This document shows positions 16,507 to 23,964 of a DNA stretch of 25,016 bases, in pieces. Made by a program: the position numbers and the translations under genes. The notes below the pieces were generated by a model that saw only the letters and a program-made list of their open reading frames with translations, had not been told where the DNA came from and searched no databases. The stretch covers positions 1-25,016 of the IMG/VR virus record IMGVR_UViG_3300034198_008077; one strand, 5' to 3'. This DNA comes from a virus. The first letter of the stretch is position 1. The number at the start of each line of letters is the position of its first letter.

Positions 16507-17454
16507 CTACCTTATGACTACGCTTATAGTACCAATTTGTCCAAAACCAAAGACCGGAAGTGGTGCAACGTAAGTTGGGTTCGGGAATTTAGCTGAGATA
16601 AACTGCACAGCGACGATAGCTGATGGCGTTGCCGGAATAGCGGGGTTATTACCAGCGCTAAAAGTCTTGGCCGCAAGGGCAGAAAGGCTCGTCGTAGTAG
16701 CAGACGAGTTCCACATAATCTCGACATAGTCGTTGGCTGCTAGGCTAACCATATATGGCGTTACAGCAATAAGCGCTGACGGCACACCCGCACTTTTGCG
16801 TGGGGGCATAGAGAACTGGCTGTTTGAAGCAGCGATGTCCGTACCGTTCTTGCGGAACCAAACGTCAACTAGTTCTGTACTATTGGCGGTGCTTTTGAAC
16901 TGCAAGCTAAACGTAAACTGGTAAATCCCTTCATGCGAAACAACGATCCGCGAAGTGGGGCTTCCAATAGTTATAACATTGGGGAAATCATTGGTAGTGT
17001 AGGTTACTCCTACGGCTACATCGACGGCAGAAAGCGTCTGGTTAGCGTCGCTTTGAAGCACCGTGTACGGAGTAAATATATGCTCGCCATCTCCGTAAAA
17101 GTCGGTAGCGTAGACACTGCCCACCATCATATCTTGCGATACCTGCCGCCCGTTGCGGTGGCCGTAAGAGATAAGCGCATCGGTCCACACGCCGTTGGCG
17201 CGTTCGTAACCAGTTACCGAGCTATGGGATATAAGTAGGTTTGTATCGACGGTGCCGCTGGCAGTGACGTTGGTTCCTGTGAAGCTACCCCCAACGAACC
17301 GATCTGCTGTGTACTGCTGCGCATGGTTGGGCGTGTTGCTGTCCAACTGGGAAAAGTAGTTTTCCAGCACGCGCATAACCTGCCGCATGTACTGCGGGTC
17401 CCACTTTGAAGGGGGGCCGGGTATCGGCGGAAAACGGAACTTGTCCATTGCCAT
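16507..17454 (-). CDS. Virion protein with C1q/TNF-like C-terminal domain (tail tip/needle candidate)
   Basis: A 315-residue protein. The start is taken as ATG 17454, which shares a base with the upstream TAA (TAATG); a longer in-frame start at 17505 would lie inside the upstream gene. The N-terminus (MAMDKFRFPPIPGPPSKWD, then a helix with RVLENYFSQLDS) matches a short attachment-type segment common in phage tail proteins. Residues about 180-300 look like a C1q/TNF jelly roll: GIYQFTFSLQFKS, VDVWFRKNGTDIAAS and NDYVEIMWNSS. Such jelly rolls make trimeric knobs. In P22-like phages the needle gene follows gp10, and Sf6-type needles end in a TNF-like knob. The same position after the gp10-like gene here makes it a candidate needle or spike. 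Confidence 0.72.
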   Translation of the reverse strand: MAMDKFRFPPIPGPPSKWDPQYMRQVMRVLENYFSQLDSNTPNHAQQYTADRFVGGSFTGTNVTASGTVDTNLLISHSSVTGYERANGVWTDALISYGHRNGRQVSQDMMVGSVYATDFYGDGEHIFTPYTVLQSDANQTLSAVDVAVGVTYTTNDFPNVITIGSPTSRIVVSHEGIYQFTFSLQFKSTANSTELVDVWFRKNGTDIAASNSQFSMPPRKSAGVPSALIAVTPYMVSLAANDYVEIMWNSSATTTSLSALAAKTFSAGNNPAIPATPSAIVAVQFISAKFPNPTYVAPLPVFGFGQIGTISVVIR

Positions 17455-19379
17455 TAGCGTGAACCATCCTGACGGGCATCCAGACGCGGCGCACCCAGTT
17501 GCCACTGTACCCCAAGGGTATCTGATTGAATTTTAAACGCCATCTGGCGCGCACGCGCACGCATGAAGACCTGATTGGTGTACTGGTTAGTCGTAGTTTG
17601 AATTACGCGCTGGCTATCCGCAGCATCAGATTGGGCCGAGCCGCCGGGAAAATTGCGTGGGATAACCGTAAGCGTAGCTTCCGCATTTGTTGCTGTCGAA
17701 TCAGTAAAACTAACATCCGGTATAATACGACGGATCAGCATGAAGTTATCACCATCACCAATATCAAAGGGTGATGACTGGATGTAGCTGGTCATTGCGG
17801 CATTATCATCGTTGATGCCGTTCTCATGAGAGTAAAGATAACCACTACCGACTGTGACTGTGCCGTTAGGATTTACTGTAACGGGTGTATTGGTAGCCTG
17901 CGGCCAGTGGAGGATCGGCGTATCTAACCAAGCTGTGCGCTCAATAGACCCATAGTACCAAATGCGCTCAAGGTGGTTATAGACAACATAAGCATTGTTA
18001 TAATTGCTTGTTGCCGTGGGGTAGAACCACCAGATTTCGTTCCACTGCTCATTGGTCCCGCATACAATCTGGTCAGACTGATCGAGGTTAATGTTGTTGA
18101 ACACGTGGTTACGTAGAGTGCATGGCAGCGTCTCAACGCGACCGGTATAGGCATAGAACTTGTCCTGCCCCATCCAGTAGATGACGTTGGCTGCGGATAC
18201 CATGCACCGAGAAGAGGCGACGGAGATATTGTCCGCATACTCCTGAAGCCCAAACACATCTGTGGTGCCAAGGTATTGCAAGGTATAAAGGTGCGTATCA
18301 GTCCAGATCAGGATTTCCTGCCGAGTCGGCATACCACGAATGATGCGCGAACCGCGAGACACGCGAATGTCACCGGCAGAACTAAACTCAGATGGCGTCC
18401 AGTCACCCGGAGAATCCTGAGATGCCCAGCGGATAAGAAGCGGATCAAAATCCGTAGTGCTTGTAGACCCATAAGGCACAGCTCCCAAAGCAAGGAGATG
18501 CTTGTCCTGCTGGGATACCAGCAACTGCATGATCTGCACTGGAACCGCAGCGGGGTCTTTACTTTGAGATGTAGCATACGCTTGTAGCGTTATTGCGTGG
18601 GTGGCTAGCGCAGTTGCAGGGTCATCAGTCGTGCCGCGCTCCCACCAGTAGCCTGCACCGTTACGAATATTCATCACAAGGTCGTTATCGAAGTTATCGA
18701 ACCACCAGTCGCGCTGTGGAAGCAGAAGCTGAGTTACTACAGGCGAACCCCACGTGCTACGTCCCCATGTACTGGTGCCCCAGCCATAGCCGCCAATGGC
18801 AATGGGATTGCCGGGTTCGATTTCGACCTGCACAGTGTAGCCCGCGCCGCTAATGGACGCATTGGACGTAGCATTGGTTGGGCTAGGCGAGGTAAAGGTA
18901 AACGTGTTAGCCCCAGTAACAGTTACAGTCTGGACACCATTGATATAGGTTGCAAGGATACCCCCAACATTGGTTGCACCTGCAATCTGCACGGGTTCGC
19001 CAGTATCAAGCCACGAAGGTAGCGCAGTCGTTGTGGTTACCGTAATCGTCTTAGTGCCATTCGATGTCGCAATCGTGTTCGACCCAGCGAGTGCCGTGTC
19101 AAAGGGTGTGATGTCGTAATAGACGCCGCCTACGTTGATATAGACACGCTCGTTGGTACCGAGTGCAAGGAAGATATCGGAATAGGAAGTGATCCAGTTC
19201 CACATCTGACGGCACACGCCGACGAAAGCCGTAGTTGGGGATTTAATCCAGCCGCCAATCTTCTCTGGGTAGCCAGAGCGAAACCGAATTTTATCGCACT
19301 CGTACCAGCCACCCTCGTTAGAGTAGTCGGTCTGATCGCGGTTCACACCGGGCTTAAACTGGAGCTTGATGAAAGGCAT
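17454..19379 (-). CDS. P22 gp10-like / tail hub or tail-tube protein
   Basis: A 641-residue beta-rich protein. The front (MPFIKLQFKPGVNRDQTDYS, then EGGWYECDKIRFRSGYPEKIGGW) is typical of a group of podovirus tail proteins that I associate with the P22 gp10 packaged-DNA stabilisation/tail hub family and T7 gp12-like nozzle proteins. Repeated beta-propeller-like blades follow (for example ILIWTDTHLYTLQYLG, NVIYWMGQDKFYAYTG, YNNAYVVYNHLERIWYYG). It would sit at the capsid-tail junction or form the tail tube. An insert of about 90 residues (115-205) rich in Thr/Val/Gly looks like an added Ig-like domain. AAGGGG precedes ATG 19379. The next gene starts inside its stop (TAATG). The tail-hub role is likely; gp10 versus gp12 cannot be settled by eye. 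Confidence 0.78.
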   Translation of the reverse strand: MPFIKLQFKPGVNRDQTDYSNEGGWYECDKIRFRSGYPEKIGGWIKSPTTAFVGVCRQMWNWITSYSDIFLALGTNERVYINVGGVYYDITPFDTALAGSNTIATSNGTKTITVTTTTALPSWLDTGEPVQIAGATNVGGILATYINGVQTVTVTGANTFTFTSPSPTNATSNASISGAGYTVQVEIEPGNPIAIGGYGWGTSTWGRSTWGSPVVTQLLLPQRDWWFDNFDNDLVMNIRNGAGYWWERGTTDDPATALATHAITLQAYATSQSKDPAAVPVQIMQLLVSQQDKHLLALGAVPYGSTSTTDFDPLLIRWASQDSPGDWTPSEFSSAGDIRVSRGSRIIRGMPTRQEILIWTDTHLYTLQYLGTTDVFGLQEYADNISVASSRCMVSAANVIYWMGQDKFYAYTGRVETLPCTLRNHVFNNINLDQSDQIVCGTNEQWNEIWWFYPTATSNYNNAYVVYNHLERIWYYGSIERTAWLDTPILHWPQATNTPVTVNPNGTVTVGSGYLYSHENGINDDNAAMTSYIQSSPFDIGDGDNFMLIRRIIPDVSFTDSTATNAEATLTVIPRNFPGGSAQSDAADSQRVIQTTTNQYTNQVFMRARARQMAFKIQSDTLGVQWQLGAPRLDARQDGSR

Positions 19380-19389
19380 CTATTACCCC

Positions 19390-20004
19390 TTAAGTATACG
19401 CAAATTTGGCTTGGCCCGCAGCACCACCGCCACCAGCACCTGATGTTTGGCTACCTGAACCACCGCCGCCCGGTGCTGTACCAGCAGTGCCTGCACCACC
19501 ACCTGTACCACCAGCACCGCCTCCGGGAGAAGCACCTGCGCCACCCGCGCCACCACCAGCAACACTAGTACCAGCGGTGCCAGAAGTATTAACATCGCCA
19601 CCAGACCCAGTACCAGCAGCGCCACCGGTACCGCCAAGATTACCACTCAATCCATTAACGCCACCGCCTGCATTCAACGAAAATGCAGTGCCAAAAGTTC
19701 CCTGTGATGAGGTGCTTGCATTGCCCGTAGTCCCGCCAGCAACACTTGCAGCAACGGCATAGTTAAAGGTTTGCCCCCAATTGCTTGAAGTAAGAGCAAA
19801 AGTTTTTTTGACGTATGCGCCACCGCCGCCACCGCCACCGCCACCAGTTGGGAAAGCACCACCGCCACCGCCGCCACCCCAAATTTCGATGACGACTTGG
19901 GATGCACCGGACGGAATAGTGTCAGTGCCACTACCAGTAGTGTAGGTATTCGTAACAGGAGAAAATCCAGCTGCGCCAAGCAGCGCCATTTGAATACCGC
20001 TCAT
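19390..20004 (-). CDS. Glycine-rich tail adhesin-type protein
   Basis: A 204-residue protein using ATG 20004 in a TAATG overlap. Residues about 35-65 read VVIEIWGGGGGGGAF followed by a second poly-Gly run and YVKKTF. This is the phage glycine-rich domain (Gly_rich-type), which in tail tips and adhesins folds as a poly-glycine sandwich. The rest (about 100-204) is a low-complexity Gly/Ala/Ser/Thr tail in which glycine runs alternate with short spacers. No enzyme motif is seen. It lies between the long fibre gene and the tail hub, so receptor binding or a fibre tip is likely. The DNA is a long purine-poor repeat of GCC/ACC codons, prone to slippage. Which surface it binds cannot be told. Confidence 0.75.
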   Translation of the reverse strand: MSGIQMALLGAAGFSPVTNTYTTGSGTDTIPSGASQVVIEIWGGGGGGGAFPTGGGGGGGGGAYVKKTFALTSSNWGQTFNYAVAASVAGGTTGNASTSSQGTFGTAFSLNAGGGVNGLSGNLGGTGGAAGTGSGGDVNTSGTAGTSVAGGGAGGAGASPGGGAGGTGGGAGTAGTAPGGGGSGSQTSGAGGGGAAGQAKFAYT

Positions 20005-20303
20005 TAGGAGAGACCTCCCCCCGAAATGACACAATCTGTTGCGCTATTAAACCAGATGGTAGCCATACCACGTTGGGCAAGCGTGCGGTTGCCAGTAGTA
20101 GCAGTGCCGACTTGATACATGGTGAGGCCCGATCCCTGTGTGATCGTTATCGAAGAGCTGCTGTTATTATAGATCGAAATAGCATCGCCCGCAGCAAAGG
20201 TGCTGTTCGGGATCGTGATACCCGCAGTTACTGCGATGCACTGGCCGACGTCGCTAACCGTAGCCGTGCCACTTGTGGTTGAGCGAGGGATGCTGCGATA
20301 TCC
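20004..20303 (-). repeat. Fibre C-terminal domain, copy A
   Basis: This region encodes GYRSIP to the stop in the 410-residue fibre. It shares the order of motifs with 24293-24607 (IP, SIYNNS, GTATTGNRTLAQ, VISGG) and an exact 14-bp match, CCAGTAGTAGCAGT, at 20092-20105. Confidence 0.75.
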
Positions 20304-21236
20304 GATGGCAACACCATTGACCGTAGCGTTATTGTTGACCGAGGTAACCGAACCGCCAAGCGTCAGACTGCCAGACGAGGTCACAGTGCCCGTTAATGTA
20401 AGGCCGTTGATCGAACCAGTGCCGCCCACAGAGGTAACGGTGCCACTGCCAGTGCCCGCACCAATCGCAGTACGGAAAGTCGCGGCATCCAGGGCAGATA
20501 CAGTGTTGTCCGCATTAAAGCGTGGGAATGTAATTGCTGATGGGTTAGTAAGCGTAAATACATTTCCGCCAACCGTCGTTGCGCCCAGCGATGTGCGTGC
20601 AGTAGCAGCAGTGTTAGCTCCCGTACCGCCTTGGGCAATGCTAAGCGCGGTGGTAAGACCGGCCAGAGATGTGATGTCGCTATTAGCCCCAGAGGCCGCA
20701 GTACCAAGTGCAGTGCGCGCAGCGGCAGCAGTGTTAGCCCCAGTACCACCGGAGGCAATCGGAAGGGCAGTTGAGAGAGTTAGTGTGCCAGCAACTGAAA
20801 GCGATGACAAAGCAGTAACTACGTCAACAACGTTAGTGCCATCTGCATAAACCCACATGGTTTTGCCGGCAGGGACGGTCACACCCGTACCCGTGGAAGT
20901 TTTTACGGTGATGCTATCTGCGCAGTCATTCTGGATGATGTATGGCTTTTCAAATGCAGCCGAAGCCGTACCCGTCGTTTTTGGGATGATAAGGTTCCGA
21001 GTAGAGCCACCAGTAGTGCCAGTGCAACGCAAGCGCATATTGCGCGTATTCTGTGATGTGTTGAGATTGCTAAGCGTAAGCGTCACATCTGCGCTTGAAA
21101 ACGACACGTCGGCAGACCCGACAATTGCCTCTTCGATAGCAGTACCCAAGTTGGTATTGGTAATGTCACCCCACGTGGTATTGTTATCCCCCGTGCCCAT
21201 CAATTGGATTGCGAGTGTGCTATACGTGCTTGCCAT
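20004..21236 (-). CDS. Tail fibre protein with GGTGANT repeats
   Basis: A 410-residue beta-structured, Ser/Thr/Gly-rich fibre. The middle carries two copies of the phage fibre motif around LPIASGGTGANTAAAARTAL and LSIAQGGTGANTAATARTSL (about 155-215), with LTGTVTSSGSLTLGG-type beta repeats after it. The last 100 residues are a domain also present at the end of the other fibre (24293 onward). It contains a NNSSSS loop and GTATTG-R-TLAQ-G-AT near the end. This would be a trimeric fibre binding the host surface. The start ATG 21236 has AAGGAAC made partly from the preceding stop. Its TAA overlaps the glycine-rich gene's ATG (TAATG), suggesting joint production of two receptor-binding parts. No chaperone gene is seen. 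Confidence 0.85.
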   Translation of the reverse strand: MASTYSTLAIQLMGTGDNNTTWGDITNTNLGTAIEEAIVGSADVSFSSADVTLTLSNLNTSQNTRNMRLRCTGTTGGSTRNLIIPKTTGTASAAFEKPYIIQNDCADSITVKTSTGTGVTVPAGKTMWVYADGTNVVDVVTALSSLSVAGTLTLSTALPIASGGTGANTAAAARTALGTAASGANSDITSLAGLTTALSIAQGGTGANTAATARTSLGATTVGGNVFTLTNPSAITFPRFNADNTVSALDAATFRTAIGAGTGSGTVTSVGGTGSINGLTLTGTVTSSGSLTLGGSVTSVNNNATVNGVAIGYRSIPRSTTSGTATVSDVGQCIAVTAGITIPNSTFAAGDAISIYNNSSSSITITQGSGLTMYQVGTATTGNRTLAQRGMATIWFNSATDCVISGGGLS

Positions 21237-21240
21237 CTTT

Positions 21241-21248
21241 GTTCCTTA
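21241..21248 (-). promoter_or_regulatory. Stop codon forming a Shine-Dalgarno (TAAGGAAC)
   Basis: On the minus strand the TAA of the repeat protein is the start of AAGGAAC, placed before ATG 21236. It is identical to the site at 12235-12242. Confidence 0.65.
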
Positions 21249-22196
21249 CGTTGGGATTTGCACCCAAGTCACTGTATTGCCGTCTGCTACTTGAACCCAT
21301 GTTACCGTTTGAGCATCGTTAACCGCTACCCAGTTAGGTGTTTGTGCGTCGGATATAGCAGACCAACTTACGCTTTGCGAGTTATTTACATCTACCCAGT
21401 TGGGTGTCTGATTGTCGTTTATAACCCCCCAGACAAGCACGCTGGTGATCGACCCAGTGGCTGAAACCCCAGTTACCGATACCTTAGCACCAGCAGAAAT
21501 GGTCACACTGCCAAGGCTAACCGACGCTGAAACGCCTGTGACGTACACAGGTATGACGACTTTGCCTATAGACCCAGTAGCCGAGACTCCTGTTAGGGTC
21601 GTGTTAGCCTTGGCAGTTACGGTAACTGTACCTACTGCACCTGATGCTTCAATGCCTGTGGGGGTGGCATTAGCCTTGGCAGCTACGGTTGCTGTACCGA
21701 TAGAGCCACTAGCCGAGACACCTGTCAGGGTAGTGTACGCAAGACCCGTAACCGTTGGAGTACCAAGAGAGCCGGTAGCCGAGACGCCTGTCAGGGTAAC
21801 AGCTACAGAGTTGCTGCCGACTACAGTAACAGTACCAAGAGAGCCACTAGCCGAGACACCTGTTAGAGTGGTGTACGCAAGGCCCGTAACCGTTGGAGTA
21901 CCCAGCGTTCCTGAAGCGGAAACACCTGTCAGGGTGATGTTGGCTAGACTTGCAACAGATACAGTGCCCAGCGTCCCTGAAGCTGAAACACCAGTTAGAG
22001 TGGTGTTGGCTTTAGCTGCTACAGTAGCTGTGCCCAGCGTCCCTGAAGCGGAAACACCAGTGAGCGTAACATTAGCCAGACCTGTAACAGATACAGTGCC
22101 GAGCGTACCTGAAGCTGAAACATCCGTAAGCGTTACAGATGCAGTAGCTATATCACCCGCAAAAGGGGCGGTAGCGAAGGGGACAAAACCAAACAT
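21246..22196 (-). CDS. Two-level tandem-repeat protein, unknown (virion surface candidate)
   Basis: A 316-residue protein. The front is MFGFVPFATAPFAGDIATAS, a short hydrophobic start I know from marine-phage virion proteins. About 11 copies of a 22-residue unit follow (residues 17-260), each like ANTTLTGVSASGTLGTVSV; most are 22 residues and one is 24. Five units of 11 residues then end the protein (261-316), each centred on W: DAQTPNWVAVN and relatives. Both parts look like beta-strand repeats of a decoration, fibre or adhesin protein. It is flanked by the Rz1-like gene and the fibre gene, and has AAGGGGG before ATG 22196. Function is unknown. The antisense frame is long only because the repeat makes it so. 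Confidence 0.8.
   Translation of the reverse strand: MFGFVPFATAPFAGDIATASVTLTDVSASGTLGTVSVTGLANVTLTGVSASGTLGTATVAAKANTTLTGVSASGTLGTVSVASLANITLTGVSASGTLGTPTVTGLAYTTLTGVSASGSLGTVTVVGSNSVAVTLTGVSATGSLGTPTVTGLAYTTLTGVSASGSIGTATVAAKANATPTGIEASGAVGTVTVTAKANTTLTGVSATGSIGKVVIPVYVTGVSASVSLGSVTISAGAKVSVTGVSATGSITSVLVWGVINDNQTPNWVDVNNSQSVSWSAISDAQTPNWVAVNDAQTVTWVQVADGNTVTWVQIPT
21249..21416 (-). repeat. Five 33-bp repeats coding Trp-centred 11-mers
   Basis: Units begin DNQTPNWVDVN, NSQSVSWSAIS, DAQTPNWVAVN, DAQTVTWVQVA and DGNTVTWVQIPT. The Trp is at place 7 of each. Confidence 0.7.
21417..22148 (-). repeat. About 11 tandem 66-bp coding repeats
   Basis: The repeats encode the 22-residue unit with core TLTGVSASGTLGTVSV. 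The middle units are nearly alike in protein but vary in codons, and the last units are more diverged. Copy number may vary between relatives. Confidence 0.8.
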
Positions 22197-22217
22197 ATGT
22201 AAGCCCCCTTCCCTATG

Positions 22218-22562
22218 TTATTTTACAGCTACTGCGTCTTCCCATGCTTTAACCGTCAAGCGATGCTTTACACTACAATCCGTGTATTTTGCAATGATAT
22301 CGGCTTCCCAGATAGAGCGCTCAGGGTCAATTAAAGATATTGGTGGGGCTGGAAGTGTTGGACACTTCGACGCTAGGTTTGCCGGTGGAAGCGGCATTGG
22401 CATCACGGACACTGCCTTCGAGCAGCCTGCGCACAGCGTCAGGAGCAGAGCAATCAACAGGAACGGCAGGAGCCGTTTTATATATTTCACGTATGGTGTT
22501 GATGCGCTCGGTTGCCATGACATTGGCTTGATCTCGTTGGGCTTCGTACGTTTGCGAAACAT
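22218..22562 (-). CDS. Rz1: o-spanin lipoprotein (Rz1-like)
   Basis: A 114-residue protein whose start at 22562 has AGAGGT upstream (a second start at 22523 is possible). After a basic stretch (KYIKR), a hydrophobic run LLPFLLIALLLTL ends in CAGC, a signal-peptidase II type lipobox with Cys47 to be lipidated; the -3 place is Cys rather than the usual Leu. The mature part is short and proline-rich at first (MPMPLPPANL, CPTLPAPP). As an outer-membrane lipoprotein it would join with the inner-membrane partner to fuse the two membranes in the last step of lysis. It starts inside the Rz-like gene in another frame and runs on beyond it, an arrangement known in many phages. Confidence 0.85.
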   Translation of the reverse strand: MFRKRTKPNEIKPMSWQPSASTPYVKYIKRLLPFLLIALLLTLCAGCSKAVSVMPMPLPPANLASKCPTLPAPPISLIDPERSIWEADIIAKYTDCSVKHRLTVKAWEDAVAVK

Positions 22563-22728
22563 TATCTACTACCTCTTGCTTTTTGACCCGCGACTTCTCA
22601 GCCTTTTCCAGAGCCTTTGCATATGCCGCATCGCACTGCCAATCACGAACTTTATACCCTGCGGCTGCGCCAATAACCAGCGCACCTGCCGTTGCGTAGA
22701 GCATCAATGGGTTAGGAATTAGGCCCAT
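22327..22728 (-). CDS. Rz: i-spanin (Rz-like)
   Basis: A 133-residue inner-membrane spanin. The N-terminus has a single membrane segment (about 8-24, LMLYATAGALVIGAAAG) followed by a periplasmic part with a charged helix (about 35-85, KALEKAEKSRVKKQEVV and onward) likely to form coiled coil, and a tail with CSAPDAVRRLLEG. It overlaps the endolysin gene by 10 bases at its start, and the lipoprotein spanin starts within it in another frame. With that partner it would complete lysis after the holin and the endolysin. Confidence 0.85.
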   Translation of the reverse strand: MGLIPNPLMLYATAGALVIGAAAGYKVRDWQCDAAYAKALEKAEKSRVKKQEVVDNVSQTYEAQRDQANVMATERINTIREIYKTAPAVPVDCSAPDAVRRLLEGSVRDANAASTGKPSVEVSNTSSPTNIFN

Positions 22729-23330
22729 GATGCAAACTTGTATGTCTTGGTGCGCCGGTCATCCAGACCGTGCGTACCGCCATTGATGCGCTTTGTTAAC
22801 GCGAGGATAGCAGCATCGTTGACGCCTTGGTCGCAGATAGACCATAGCTTATTTTTGTCGAAGAACCAAAGGGCACTTTCAAAGCAAAGTTCCCCAGACA
22901 CGAGATCGGGGTTTGTCATTACATCTTGTCGTCCAATGTAGTTTGCGAAGGCTTGGTAATTCGACCGCCCGGTAAGTTGGAGGGCACCCCTGCCTCGAAA
23001 AAGCCACCCGTCGCCAGATGCTTCATCTCCATTACCCATGCGGTTCGCATATACGCGGTTGGCAATTTTCTGTGGCTTGCGTTCGTAGGCACGAGCCATT
23101 GCGTCGGTCGGGAAGTACTTGCCGAATATCTTGCGAAGTCCGGCAGTGCCGTAGTTCAGGTTTTCGCTGAACGCCTTGAAGCCGCCCGACTCATGCGCCG
23201 TTTGAGCAAAGAAATGCGCAGCACGAGCAGGTGAAAGCTTATAGTAAGCCGCAGCTTTCTTAAGAGTCCCCGGACCGAACGCACCATCTGCATCGCACCC
23301 ACATTTCTTCTGGAGTTCAATCAAGCTCAT
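22719..23330 (-). CDS. GH19-type endolysin
   Basis: A 203-residue peptidoglycan hydrolase of the chitinase-like glycoside hydrolase 19 fold, common in phages of Gram-negative hosts. Visible features: AQTAHESGGF with catalytic Glu47, FSENLNYG with Glu56 as second acid, YANRMGNGDE-x-x-G-DGWLFRGRGALQLTG (94-121) and NY-x-x-F. The first 30 residues (LQKKCGCDADGAFGPGTLKKA) look like the remains of a peptidoglycan-binding repeat. There is no signal peptide, so it needs a holin. It has an AAGGAC Shine-Dalgarno, an ATGA overlap with the small membrane gene before it, and the spanins after it. Confidence 0.93.
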   Translation of the reverse strand: MSLIELQKKCGCDADGAFGPGTLKKAAAYYKLSPARAAHFFAQTAHESGGFKAFSENLNYGTAGLRKIFGKYFPTDAMARAYERKPQKIANRVYANRMGNGDEASGDGWLFRGRGALQLTGRSNYQAFANYIGRQDVMTNPDLVSGELCFESALWFFDKNKLWSICDQGVNDAAILALTKRINGGTHGLDDRRTKTYKFASWA

Positions 23331-23497
23331 TTATCGTCCTTCCGGCTATTCCACAATTCAAATAGCGTCTTGATCTTCTCTTCCGCCATACCCAGACGCA
23401 CATCCATCTTAGCTAAGATGATGGTCAGCGAGATGAACGCCAGAACAATGGGCCAAAGCTGGCCGATCAATTCAACGGTAGAGAGATTGCCGGCCAT
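23327..23497 (-). CDS. 56-residue single-helix membrane protein (holin or holin partner)
   Basis: A small protein starting at ATG 23497, which shares a base with the TAA of the preceding gene (TAATG); its TGA overlaps the endolysin ATG (ATGA). One membrane helix (about 11-29, LIGQLWPIVLAFISLTIIL) is followed by a charged amphipathic helix (AEEKIKTLFELWNSRKDDK). Size, topology and place (between a two-helix protein and the endolysin) suit a small holin, pinholin-like or accessory lysis protein. No family was recognised with certainty. Confidence 0.7.
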   Translation of the reverse strand: MAGNLSTVELIGQLWPIVLAFISLTIILAKMDVRLGMAEEKIKTLFELWNSRKDDK

Positions 23498-23964
23498 TAT
23501 GCCCCCAGATTACGCCAGTCAGGGAAGTCGTTTTCATCAACCACGCCGTCGCCATTAGCATCCCAGCGCAGGTCATGGCGGTGCTTCTCCCACGGGGCCA
23601 TGTCGTCATCATCGTCTTCTGTTCCCACCATGGGAACCAATGCAGGTGCTTCCGGCTCAGGTTCTGGTTCTGGCTCCGGTGCAACCCCTGTCACTTCCAG
23701 CGGTTCTTCAGGTTTGGCGTTGATGTTATTAAGGCTCAAACCACCAAGCAAGCCAACAAATGCACCGACGATGGTGTTGAAGGCAGGGCCGACCAGTTCA
23801 AAGATTTTGTCGTTATCGACTCGGTCGTTAAATAGGCCAAACATCAATGCGCCAACAACGGCTATCATGAGCAGAGACAGCGTCATCACCGTGACGCGCA
23901 AAATCCACTCGACTGTATCTAAAGGCGCGGGGCGCTTAGCGGTAAATCTGTCCCAAAAGCTCAT
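23497..23964 (-). CDS. Two-helix membrane protein with EF-hand-like loop, putative holin
   Basis: A 155-residue protein, start ATG 23964 in a TAATG overlap; a longer frame upstream has no support. Two membrane helices lie at about 20-45 (EWILRVTVMTLSLLMIAVVG) and 56-80 (LVGPAFNTIVGAFVGLLGGL). A flexible acidic/proline part follows: PEPEPEPEPE (96-105) and DDDDD (117-121). The last 25 residues hold DANGDGVVDEND (135-146), which fits the 12-place Ca-binding loop (D1, N3, D5, G6, D9, D12) of EF-hand or dockerin type. The two helices and the place at the head of the lysis genes suggest a class II-type holin. The tail and Ca loop are unusual for one. The holin role is inferred. Confidence 0.7.
   Translation of the reverse strand: MSFWDRFTAKRPAPLDTVEWILRVTVMTLSLLMIAVVGALMFGLFNDRVDNDKIFELVGPAFNTIVGAFVGLLGGLSLNNINAKPEEPLEVTGVAPEPEPEPEPEAPALVPMVGTEDDDDDMAPWEKHRHDLRWDANGDGVVDENDFPDWRNLGA
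23527..23562 (-). other. EF-hand/dockerin-type Ca-binding loop (coding)
   Basis: These bases encode DANGDGVVDEND, residues 135-146 of the two-helix membrane protein. Acidic residues occur at loop places 1, 5, 9 and 12, Asn is at 3 and Gly at 6. Confidence 0.6.

Noticed and set aside
19406-19762. Proline-rich + strand open frame opposite the glycine-rich gene
   Set aside because: Poly-Pro is just the complement of poly-Gly codons.
21417-22148. Possible CRISPR-like or non-coding tandem array
   Set aside because: The period is 66 bp without distinct spacers, and the repeats are in frame with codon-level variation, so it is a coding repeat.
22211-22218. Second half-site (CCCTATGT) of the 20-bp palindrome near the repeat-protein start
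   Set aside because: An 8-mer is expected about once by chance in this window on both strands, and no partner half-site is beside it.
21412-22722. Long + strand open frame (436 codons) with VAETPVRV-type repeats
   Set aside because: It is the antisense image of the 22-residue repeat and the spanin genes; the real frame has a Shine-Dalgarno, start and sensible neighbours.
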